Origin: JBDSGC01 sp046594105
GTDB taxonomy: Bacteria > Acidobacteriota > Thermoanaerobaculia > Gp7-AA8
Reading direction: 5' to 3'
Assembly: GCA_046594105.1 (NCBI GenBank)
Contig: JBKJQB010000338.1
Location: forward strand, 1 to 16,776
DNA: 16,776 bases
Below the pieces are notes generated by a model. That model did not search any database and was not told the origin of the DNA. It saw only the letters and a list, made by a program, of their open reading frames with translations. The stretch's first letter is position 1. Each line of letters begins with the position of its first letter. The translations under genes were made by a program, and so were the position numbers. Of the stretch, positions 1-5,859 are shown one piece after another.

Positions 1-87
1 GATGCTCGCTGCTGCGCGGTTTCGCTTCGATCAGCGCCCCCATGCGCGATCCTCACCGTGCATCCGACCGAGTTATCATGTACTGAG

Positions 88-207
88 ATGACAAACTGGA
101 CTGCTGTGTACGTCGAAGTCCCTGAAGGCTACGCGGCATTCGTCGAAGAGCTTCCCGGCGCGAACGCACAGGGTGCGGCAACCACAACACAAGGAGAAAT
201 CCCATGA
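88..207 (+). pseudogene. HicB-like antitoxin, N-terminal fragment (39 aa)
   Basis: The reading frame from the ATG at 88 gives MTNWTAVYVEVPEGY, AAFVEELPGANAQGA and then a short unrelated tail ending in TGA at 205-207. The pattern 'TAV...VPEGY.AFVEELPGANAQG' is the N-terminal beta-strand core of HicB/UPF0150 antitoxins, which bind and silence HicA mRNA interferases. Full-length members run to about 70 residues or more and continue with a 'TLEEARENL' helix. That part is absent here, so I read this as a truncated relic. No HicA is visible in the 87 bases to its left. Its TGA overlaps the ATG of the next gene by 4 bp (ATGA at 204-207), which could couple translation if it is still expressed. The assignment rests on motif recall of a short peptide; a chance resemblance is possible. 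Confidence 0.5.
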
Positions 208-680
208 TGACCATGATCCGTGTTTCCCTCACGCTGACTCTGGCGCTGTTCTTTGCTTCGGCGTCCTCGGCCGACGCAACGAAAGCTTCTTCCGGTGCCC
301 GGGCGGTGGACGAGGCGTGGCGTACGGCGATCAATGGCAACGATCTCAATGCTGTCATGTTGTGCTACGCAAAGGATGCAGTGATGTGGCTTCCGAACGC
401 CCCTGAGGCGAAGGGGACAGAGGCCATCCGCAAGTCTTACGCCGATCTTCTGGCTGCGAATACCGTGACTGGCGCCACCTTCGCCAACACTCACTACCAG
501 ACCTCCGGGAGTCTTTCGGTCGGTTGGGGTGACTTCACGCTCAACCTATCTCCAAAGGCCGGAGGCAGCCCTGTTTCCATGTCGGGCCGCTTTTCCGTGA
601 TCGCGAGGAAAGAGGGTGGCAAGTGGGCCTACGCGGTTGATCACGCCTCAGCCCCTCCTGCTCCTCCGGCGCCGCACTGA
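204..680 (+). CDS. Secreted NTF2-like (SnoaL/DUF4440-type) protein
   Basis: 158 residues. The start is the ATG at 204, with an AAGGAG ribosome site at 191-196, 7 bases upstream. Residues 1 to about 23 form a signal peptide (hydrophobic core LTLTLALFFASA), so the product is exported. The rest fits one compact alpha+beta NTF2-like fold: a first helix with 'VDEAWRTAINGNDLNAVML', then 'YAKDAVMWLPN', and a closing strand pair 'GRFSVIARKEGGKWAYAVDHAS'. These are typical of SnoaL/DUF4440 relatives, which bind small ligands or act as isomerases, dehydratases or cargo domains. The catalytic role cannot be read from the sequence. The protein ends in a proline/alanine-rich tail, APPAPPAPH. It is the only intact plus-strand gene and overlaps a HicB-like fragment, which may now act only as its leader. 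Fold assignment is fairly sure; function is unknown. Confidence 0.8.
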   Translation: MMTMIRVSLTLTLALFFASASSADATKASSGARAVDEAWRTAINGNDLNAVMLCYAKDAVMWLPNAPEAKGTEAIRKSYADLLAANTVTGATFANTHYQTSGSLSVGWGDFTLNLSPKAGGSPVSMSGRFSVIARKEGGKWAYAVDHASAPPAPPAPH

Positions 681-702
681 TTCAGATTTTCTGGCCGAGT
701 AC

Positions 703-721
703 GCCGGCGTTCCGAAAGGCT
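703..721 (+). repeat. Relic REP-like half-site next to the transposase remnant
   Basis: The 19 bases GCCGGCGTTCCGAAAGGCT are identical to bases 5546-5564, the right end of the fuller REP-like pair there. Read on the minus strand, a GGAA tetranucleotide is followed by CGCCGGC, the same arrangement as in the other copies in this window. The partner arm of the hairpin is missing. It ends 9 bases from the last base of the transposase relic at 731. Confidence 0.6.
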
Positions 722-730
722 GACATTTCT

Positions 731-1184
731 TCACAAGGAAGGGCGATCCGGATGTCGCTGCCGAATCTCGCGCGGGTTGTCCATGAAGACTCCGGCCACG
801 ACCTCGATGATCTTGTCAACGCTCGGCCGGCCGAGGAACATCTGGCCGACGGCGGCCCCAAAGGGGGAGCGGACGATCACGGCTCCCTCGTCCACGAAGG
901 TCCGGTAGTTCCTCTGCTGCGTCGGCAGATGGGGACCGAATTGCTGGAGCGCCCAGTCCGTGGCCAGCCAGGGGGGCGCCGCCTCGTAGCCGGCCATCGC
1001 CCGGTAGCTGCTCCAGCGATCGTGCTCCGGTCGCGCGACCAGGCGCGCCCGGACCGGATTGAGGACGACGTAGCGCGGCACGCTCAGCAGGGTAGCTCTC
1101 CTTCTCGACCAGGAAGCCGTGGAAGCGCCCCTGAAACAGATGCCCCGACCGTTTGAACTTTTCGGGGGGCGTTCTCGTGACCAC
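731..1184 (-). pseudogene. REP-associated tyrosine transposase (RAYT/Y1_Tnp family), truncated and frameshifted
   Basis: Two minus-strand frames together give the C-terminal half of a REP-associated (IS200-like, HUH/Y1) transposase: 'FKRSGHLFQGRFHGFLVEKESY' in one frame (upstream) and 'LLSVPRYVVLNPVRARLV' in the other. They join exactly if one G of the GGG run at 1090-1092 is removed, so the break is a +1 frameshift. The YxxxNPV segment, where the family's nucleophilic tyrosine probably lies, is present. The N-terminal half with the HUH metal-binding motif is missing, because the frame runs into the end of the neighbouring gene at 1190. Intact members have roughly 150-250 residues. RAYTs mobilise or maintain REP palindromes; a REP half-site lies just 3' of this remnant. 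The copy cannot be active. Confidence 0.8.
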
Positions 1185-1189
1185 TCGGT

Positions 1190-3481
1190 TTATTGCGGCG
1201 TGTGCTTCAAGATCATGATGGTGGTTTCTGAATAATTAGCGGAGGATTGCTGATAGGTCTTGCGTGCGTACACCCCGCCGCCGATTCGATCCCAATCCTC
1301 GGCGATGAATGGATTGCCGTGCAGGAGCTCATAACCGCCCAACCACCATGTAAACGGGCCAAAGGTATTGACGCTTGTTGCGGGACCAATCGTGCAAGTG
1401 GTCGTAAACGTGATCTTGGGACTGCCCGGGTCGTAAGTCATCGTCAGCGGATTCGGAGGAGGTCCGTTCCCCTCGAAGACATTCAAGTTGATGGAGAGGT
1501 TGAGGACCTGGAAGACGGAAGGGTCGAGTTGCGTCTTCGTGATGGCGCAAAAAGGAGGCGGACCGGTCACGGCGCTCAGATACTCGATTGGCGCGGAACC
1601 GTGAAGGCCGGTAAAGGAAAAGAGGATCGGCACGATTGCGCGAACCTGGTGACGAAAGGCGAGCGGCTCGCCGGCTGGTAGCTCCTGAATGACGGACTCG
1701 AAGTTGAGCTCGAAGCGCGCGCAGCGCTCAACCTTGTTGAAATCGACGCGGTCCTCGGCGCCGAGTAGGGCCAGTTGGCGTGCAAACCCCAGCAACTGCT
1801 GAACCTGAGTGGGATCATTCTCACTGACGCAACGGTCAAAGGACTCGTTGTAACAGTTCACAAGCGCGTCGACCAGCGCCGACATGACGTTGTTGATCTC
1901 CTTCTGAAAAGCGGCATCGAAACCGAGAAGTTGGACCTGCCTGGCCCAGCCAAGAGCCCTTGGAACGATGGCTTTGCTTCTCGAACAATTTTTCCTGGCG
2001 ACCTCCAGCTCAGAAGCGAGGACACTGTCGTAGTACTGACGAAGCTCTGCCTCCAATTTGATGAAGAAGTCCGGATCCTGCGCGGCCAGCGAGGTCTTGA
2101 GAGCAGAAAACTGGACCCTCCGTCTCTTCGACAGCAGGTCCTGGATGCGCTGGCTCAGAGCGTCTTCCGGGCTTGCCGGCGCGCGCTGCTGCTGCGCAAC
2201 CTGGTCCGCCGCGGATCCTCGGCCCACTCCGTAACCGCTGAAGTGCATCAATTTCATGGAGATGTTGCGTGTTCCAAGATCCGGCGGATAGAGGAAGAAT
2301 TCCTCACCGGTGCCCCGCCAGGCGAAGGTGACCTCGTCCGCGATGGGGACAGGAACAGCAGGCGTGATCGTCAGGGTGGCGAGTTGAAAGAGCCGCAGGC
2401 CGGCAGGCGCCAGGTCCACCGCGGCGGCAAGGCCACCGCTCAAGGGAAGGCCATCGATCGCCGCGACCGGCGTCATGGTGATTTTCTCGTCGCTCAAGAG
2501 CGCTCCAACCGGCACGGTGAGCGTAAAGACCGTGCCGTTGGCCGCCGTCGCCGAGATCGTGCCGCCGGTGATGGGCATGGCCATCGATACCGCGCGACTC
2601 TCATCGAGGCGCGCAGCAACGCGGTAGCCCGCTCGGAAGCCGTCCGTGTCGCCGACGCTGGCAAAGCGGCCCGAGGGATTCGAGTACCTGTTGACGTTCC
2701 CCGTCAGCGTGTCGGTCACCGTCATCTCATACTCGACGTTCGACAGCGCCCCGTAGAAAATCCAGAAGCGGCCATTCAAGCCTCGGGCATCAAGCGCCTT
2801 CACAACCAACTCGACGTTGTTGCGGTCGAAGAACCAGAAGTAGCCGGTGTCGGAGGTCAGCGGGATCGCATGACCCACCCCGGCCTTCCCCGCGAAGTCC
2901 TTCCACTTCACTTCCACCCGGAACCGGCCGCCGTTCAGGCAGAGGCTCGTCTCAGAGGCCACACAGGTACTCACCGCCTCGGCAGCCGGTCGAGCAAGGA
3001 TCGATGCGGCACTCACGCCGGTGTAGGTCTTCTGCGCCGGACCGGCCACACCGGAAGGGGAAAATGCTTCTGTGTCGCCCACGCTGGCGAAGCGGCCGGA
3101 GGGGTTGAAGTAGGTTTTGACGTTCCCGGTCACGGTGTCGGTCACGGTCATGGAGTACTCGACGTTCGAGAGGGCACCGAAGAAGACCCAGAATTTGCCG
3201 TTCAAGCCTCGGCCGTCCAGAACCTTCACTACCAGCTCGACATTGCTGCTGTTGAAGAACCAGAAGTAGCCGGTATCGGAAGTCAGCGGAACGGCTTGAC
3301 CGAAGCCGGTGTTGTTGTTGAAGTCCTTCCACTGCACGGCCAGTTTGAACCGCTGGTTGCTGAGACAGAGTGTCGTCGGGCCGGCTGCGCATGAAGCAGC
3401 GGCGGGTGCGGGTCCCGCAGCATGGGCTGACACGGCGAGTAAGAGAAGCAGCGAGAAACTGACAGTACGGCAGACCGTCAT
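1190..3481 (-). CDS. Large secreted protein with duplicated Acidobacteriota-type module and ZU5-like segment
   Basis: 763 residues. The start is ATG at 3481 with GGAGG at 3486-3490. Residues 1 to about 22 are a signal peptide (SLLLLLAVSAHAA). Two copies of a module of about 110 residues follow (about 31-140 and 173-282), each opening with a CLxxxRF strand and containing 'LTSDTGYFWFF', 'NVELVVK' and 'NPSGRFASVGDT'. Residues about 303-415 look like a ZU5-type beta domain ('GGTISATAANGTVFTLTVPVGAL'). Residues 425-763 include a helical stretch rich in charged residues and then a beta-like C-terminus I do not recognise. I recall the module as common in secreted Acidobacteriota proteins of unknown role. 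No enzymatic motif is evident; a surface or adhesive function is inference. It is apparently monocistronic: a transposase relic lies downstream and about 550 gene-free bases lie upstream, with two candidate operators. Confidence 0.85.
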   Translation of the reverse strand: MTVCRTVSFSLLLLLAVSAHAAGPAPAAASCAAGPTTLCLSNQRFKLAVQWKDFNNNTGFGQAVPLTSDTGYFWFFNSSNVELVVKVLDGRGLNGKFWVFFGALSNVEYSMTVTDTVTGNVKTYFNPSGRFASVGDTEAFSPSGVAGPAQKTYTGVSAASILARPAAEAVSTCVASETSLCLNGGRFRVEVKWKDFAGKAGVGHAIPLTSDTGYFWFFDRNNVELVVKALDARGLNGRFWIFYGALSNVEYEMTVTDTLTGNVNRYSNPSGRFASVGDTDGFRAGYRVAARLDESRAVSMAMPITGGTISATAANGTVFTLTVPVGALLSDEKITMTPVAAIDGLPLSGGLAAAVDLAPAGLRLFQLATLTITPAVPVPIADEVTFAWRGTGEEFFLYPPDLGTRNISMKLMHFSGYGVGRGSAADQVAQQQRAPASPEDALSQRIQDLLSKRRRVQFSALKTSLAAQDPDFFIKLEAELRQYYDSVLASELEVARKNCSRSKAIVPRALGWARQVQLLGFDAAFQKEINNVMSALVDALVNCYNESFDRCVSENDPTQVQQLLGFARQLALLGAEDRVDFNKVERCARFELNFESVIQELPAGEPLAFRHQVRAIVPILFSFTGLHGSAPIEYLSAVTGPPPFCAITKTQLDPSVFQVLNLSINLNVFEGNGPPPNPLTMTYDPGSPKITFTTTCTIGPATSVNTFGPFTWWLGGYELLHGNPFIAEDWDRIGGGVYARKTYQQSSANYSETTIMILKHTPQ
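2636..3391 (-). repeat. Tandem duplication of a ~110-residue module inside the 763-aa gene
   Basis: Copy 1 is encoded at about 3062-3391 and copy 2 at about 2636-2965. Over the 72 residues from LTSDTGYF to SVGDT I count 59 identities. The 32-residue linker and the flanks are unrelated, so this is a domain duplication, not a recent whole-segment repeat. Confidence 0.85.
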
Positions 3482-3558
3482 ACAACCTCCAGAAACCTGT
3501 CCGGGGTCGCGTCGACGGCCGCTTAGGTGCAGGCCGGAACCAGGTTCTCTTTGGCGAT

Positions 3559-3596
3559 CGCGGGTAGATCCCTAATCTACGACGACTATACCCGCG
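3559..3596. promoter_or_regulatory. 8-bp perfect inverted repeat upstream of the 763-aa gene
   Basis: The arms CGCGGGTA (3559-3566) and TACCCGCG (3589-3596) are perfect reverse complements, about 30 bp centre to centre (near three helical turns). They lie 78-115 bp upstream of the ATG at 3481. On the minus strand a TATAGT-like -10 hexamer overlaps one arm. This fits an operator for a dimeric or looping regulator. The binding factor is unknown. Confidence 0.4.
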
Positions 3597-3625
3597 TTCA
3601 GGCTGGCAAGCTGTTCAACGGGAGC

Positions 3626-3641
3626 GGTGAGATGGGTCACA
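3626..3641. promoter_or_regulatory. CRP/FNR-like operator candidate
   Basis: GGTGA-GATGGG-TCACA matches the TGTGA-N6-TCACA consensus of CRP/FNR-family regulators at nine of ten positions with exact 6-bp spacing. It lies about 145 bp upstream of the start of the 763-residue secreted protein, a plausible activator position. An overlapping inverted repeat, GAGATG-N5-CATCTC (3629-3645), adds to the symmetry. A single site can arise by chance in this much DNA. Confidence 0.35.
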
Positions 3642-4030
3642 TCTCTACCTCGCACACCATCTCCAGGAATTGCGGATGGCCACGGGGAGAAAACTTTGTC
3701 AAAGTTGGGTTCTGCGTGCCTGCCTCGCGGAACGTGGACTTTCTGCGAAGTGATCGGTGGGCCCTGGCGGCGATGAGGAGCGGCTCAAGGTCGTCGTGGC
3801 CCAACCGGCGAACGCACAATCTGACTGCGCACGGCGGTGCGCGTCGCCAACCGAAGATTCGCATGAGCGGCGGCGCTACCTCTTGGAAGGAGTGTGAGAG
3901 GGTCGGGTCGCCACCGGGCTGCGGATTGCCACGAGAGCTGAGTGGCGTCGGTGTTCCGAATCAATCAGTGACTCCTTCGCCCGGGGGGGCGGGGAGCTGC
4001 CGCTGCTTCTTTGGTGGCATCGGTTCTTGG

Positions 4031-4399
4031 TCAGCTGTTCTCGAACGCGAGCCGCAGGTCAGTTGCCACCGCCGCAAGGCGCTTGTCTCGCGTCCAGAGT
4101 TGGGCATCCTCGGTCAAGGTCACCGATGCAAGCAGGTGGGCATCGACATAGCCGATTCCCTTTCCCATCAGCCGGCGATCCTCGATGAAGAGCAGGACCT
4201 CTTTGTCACTGGCCACCGCCGCGGGCGGAAGGGCTGCCATCAAATCGAGCACCTGGCGACGGTCCTTGAGGTTCCCGCAGGCGAGTTCGCCGATGACGAA
4301 GGGATGCGTCATCACCTGTTCCTGCTCCAGCACGTCAGTCAGCGCGGCCGATCCGTTCCGGAGGTGATCGATCCAGACTGAGGTATCGATGAGGATCAC
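4031..4399 (-). CDS. vapC: VapC-type PIN-domain ribonuclease toxin
   Basis: 122 residues, the usual VapC length. PIN-domain VapC toxins are Mg2+-dependent endoribonucleases that cut tRNA or rRNA when freed from VapB. The acidic active site is complete: Asp5 in 'LIDTSVWI', Glu38 in 'GELACG', Asp86 in 'GYVDAHLL' and Asp105 in 'LWTRDKRL'. The start codon is GTG at 4399 and overlaps the TGA of vapB as GTGA (4396-4399), so translation is coupled to the antitoxin, as expected for this class. Nothing suggests damage, and the pair should be functional. The RNA target cannot be read from the sequence. Confidence 0.93.
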   Translation of the reverse strand: MILIDTSVWIDHLRNGSAALTDVLEQEQVMTHPFVIGELACGNLKDRRQVLDLMAALPPAAVASDKEVLLFIEDRRLMGKGIGYVDAHLLASVTLTEDAQLWTRDKRLAAVATDLRLAFENS

Positions 4400-4587
4400 G
4401 AGGCTCTCCGCCTGCGAGGTGCGGCGGCCCGCCGGTCGCTCCCGCCGAGGCGCGCCAATCGACGGGCGCTCTCCCGCGCGATGAGCGCTCGCAGCCCGTC
4501 GTGAATGAGCGCGGTACGCTCCTGTTTCCCGGTGATGCGCTGGGCTTCTTCGATCAGATGTTCGTCGAGGTTGATGGTCGTGCGCAT
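4396..4587 (-). CDS. vapB: VapB-type antitoxin
   Basis: 63 residues. The sequence 'MRTTINLDEHLIEEAQRITG' is the standard ribbon-helix-helix N-terminus of type II VapB proteins. That fold dimerises, binds the operator, and leaves a C-terminal tail to block VapC. The tail here is strongly basic (RARRRR-like, ending APRRRRAS). I chose the ATG at 4587 over an in-frame ATG at 4632 for two reasons: the homology starts there, and GGAG at 4595-4598 gives 7-base spacing. The longer form would also translate through the operator palindrome at 4612-4630. It is the first gene of a two-gene operon with vapC, probably autorepressed. Confidence 0.9.
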   Translation of the reverse strand: MRTTINLDEHLIEEAQRITGKQERTALIHDGLRALIARESARRLARLGGSDRRAAAPRRRRAS

Positions 4588-4611
4588 GAGGTTTCTCCGG
4601 CTCTCAAGATG

Positions 4612-4630
4612 GATGTACAAATGGTACATC
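4612..4630. promoter_or_regulatory. Predicted VapB operator palindrome
   Basis: The sequence GATGTAC-AAATG-GTACATC is a perfect 7-bp inverted repeat with a 5-bp spacer, 25 bp upstream of the vapB start. TGTAC/GTACA-type palindromes at this position are typical ribbon-helix-helix operators. VapB or the VapBC complex would bind here to repress its own promoter (inference). Confidence 0.65.
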
Positions 4631-4686
4631 ATCTGATGCCTGTAACGTGCATCACAGTGCCAGGCTCACGGCAATCTGGCGGACAT

Positions 4687-4759
4687 CGGTGTGGTGCGGC
4701 CGTCCGCGGCCGCATGGTGTGGATTCGATGAGGCGGCCGGGGACGGCCGCTCCACACCG
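4687..4759. repeat. Large imperfect inverted repeat with nested hairpins
   Basis: Bases 4687-4705 and 4741-4759 are reverse complements over 19 positions with one mismatch (arm: CGGTGTGGTGCGGCCGTCC). Two alternative hairpins are nested inside: TGCGGCC-GTCCGC-GGCCGCA (4695-4714) and GCGGCC-GGGGAC-GGCCGC (4733-4750). The unit GGTGTGG occurs twice in direct orientation. It resembles a dispersed palindromic repeat, not a terminator, as no T run follows on either side. It lies upstream of vapB and downstream of the amidase fragment. Confidence 0.65.
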
Positions 4760-4829
4760 GGGACGTTGCTCATCCGTTCCGCGCGGGCCGGCCCCGGCCT
4801 CGCGCGGTGAACTTTCCGCTGTGAACTAT

Positions 4830-5261
4830 CTACGGCCGGCTCGACCGTTTTCGCGTCGGCGGGTGCAGGCGAAGAGCGGCGACGTCCGACCGGATGGCGG
4901 GGAGCAGCGCGTGGAGCGCATTGCCGGGGCATTCGGTCCGCGTACAGGTGAGGCTCGACCCATTTCCATCGCGGTGTCCGATGATGGTCGGCACGTTGAG
5001 CGCCGAGGGCGCGTGATAGGCGAATGCGGCCGGATCGATGCTGTTCCTGGCGCAGAGCGCGGCGAGCAGGCTCTTGAGGCTGTCGAGCGCCGCGGCGGTG
5101 GACCAGGAGAGCGCAACCGCCTCGAATGGGTCACTGGAATGAACGGATTGATCAGGGCCTGGCCGAACCTGCCATCCAATGTCCAGCGTGGCAGCGTGGA
5201 GAGTGGCGCAGACCAGAGCCGACGCGAGCAGCCATGCGGCATGATTGCCGGCGCGGATCAT
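4830..5261 (-). pseudogene. PGRP/amidase_2-type peptidoglycan amidase, C-terminal fragment behind a signal peptide
   Basis: From the ATG at 5261 the frame gives 143 residues. Residues 1-23 look like a signal peptide (AAWLLASALVCATLHA). A segment 'AALDSLKSLLAALCARNSIDP' and then 'VPTIIGHRDGN...TECPGNALHALLPAIRSDVAAL' match the last 80 or so residues of PGRP-family N-acetylmuramoyl-L-alanine amidases. These zinc enzymes cleave the glycan-peptide bond of peptidoglycan. The TECPG cysteine and the GHRD motif are present, but the first half of the domain, with the other zinc histidine and substrate groove, is gone. The fold cannot be complete. The remnant is probably the product of an internal deletion that fused the leader to the domain end. 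The neighbouring DNA is repeat-rich and decayed. Confidence 0.6.
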
Positions 5262-5490
5262 GGCGCGCTGACGGTGTCGAGGTCGTTCAACCGGTGGAAG
5301 TTTACCCCAGGCCGGCACGGCCGGCGGCGCTGGTTGACCAAGGCTCCGCCAGGATCACGCTCCAAGACATTCTGCCGCGCAGGCTCTTAGCGCTCAGTCG
5401 TCCCTCGGGGGCTTGGTCCGACCAAATCGACGCCGCGCGAAGCCAACAATGAGGACCACCGTTCGGTATCTGTTGCACGCGTCTCGCGTG

Positions 5491-5564
5491 CTGCTCGCGG
5501 GCGAGATCCCGCCGGCAGGATGCCGGCGGACCGGCCGGCAGGGATGCCGGCGTTCCGAAAGGCT
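5491..5564. repeat. REP-like palindrome pair (copy A)
   Basis: Two hairpins stand back to back. GCCGGCA-GGA-TGCCGGC (5511-5527) and GCCGGCA-GGGA-TGCCGGC (5534-5551) are separated by GGACCG. On the minus strand the pair is preceded by GGAA-CGCCGGC. The conserved flank on the left contains GGCGAGATCCC. Copy B at 7702-7773 has the same organisation. Paired inverted units of this kind are the BIME arrangement of REP elements. Confidence 0.75.
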
Positions 5565-5859
5565 CAAACGTCGGTCTGAAGCGGCAACGGATCGCGGTCT
5601 TCGGAGGGGCTCAATGTGGATAAACCCTCGAATTCAGGACTGAAGTCCTGGGCTCAGCTCAACCGGCCCTATTGGGCTTTGAGTCAGGCCTTGTTGTTCG
5701 TTTGATGGGTCGCGAAAGCTCATCGATGCGGGCAATTGGAAGCCGCGGAGCGGCGGAATCAACGTAGCCCAGCGCGTAAGCCACCGCCCAACACGCAAGG
5801 CGCGCTAGCGCCCCAGACTCCTTCATTGGGATTTGTCTCGGGACGCCGGCGCTCCGGTC
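5565..5859. repeat. Intergenic stretch of decayed palindromic repeats
   Basis: No gene is visible. The stretch holds CAGGACT-GA-AGTCCTG (5635-5650), GCCGC-GGA-GCGGC (5742-5754, followed by a TAGCCCAGCGCGTAAGC-type segment) and a REP half-site GCCGGCG-CTCC (5845-5855; on the minus strand GGAG-CGCCGGC). I recall the first two as members of palindromic families scattered through Acidobacteriota, Planctomycetes and Verrucomicrobia genomes. Copy number cannot be judged from this window. Confidence 0.55.

Larger units (their letters stand above)
3482..4030. other. Gene-free stretch between the secreted protein and VapBC
   Basis: About 550 bases with no reading frame that resembles a known protein. 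Open frames here have no convincing start or domain. The half nearest 3481 holds the promoter region of the 763-residue protein with two inverted repeats (listed separately). For 3650-4030 I see nothing recognisable. Confidence 0.5.

Noticed and set aside
1775..3394. Long plus-strand open frame (539 codons) opposite the 763-residue secreted protein
   Set aside because: It is an antisense shadow: low-complexity Arg/Gly/His-rich translation, no start signal, no domain, while the minus strand has a signal peptide and clear modules.
3527..4381. Plus-strand open frame covering the upstream region and vapC
   Set aside because: It runs antisense through the complete PIN domain gene, and no part resembles a known protein.
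5666..5680. Intrinsic terminator GCCC-TATT-GGGC-TTT on the plus strand
   Set aside because: The stem is only 4 bp, the T run is short, and no plus-strand gene ends nearby.
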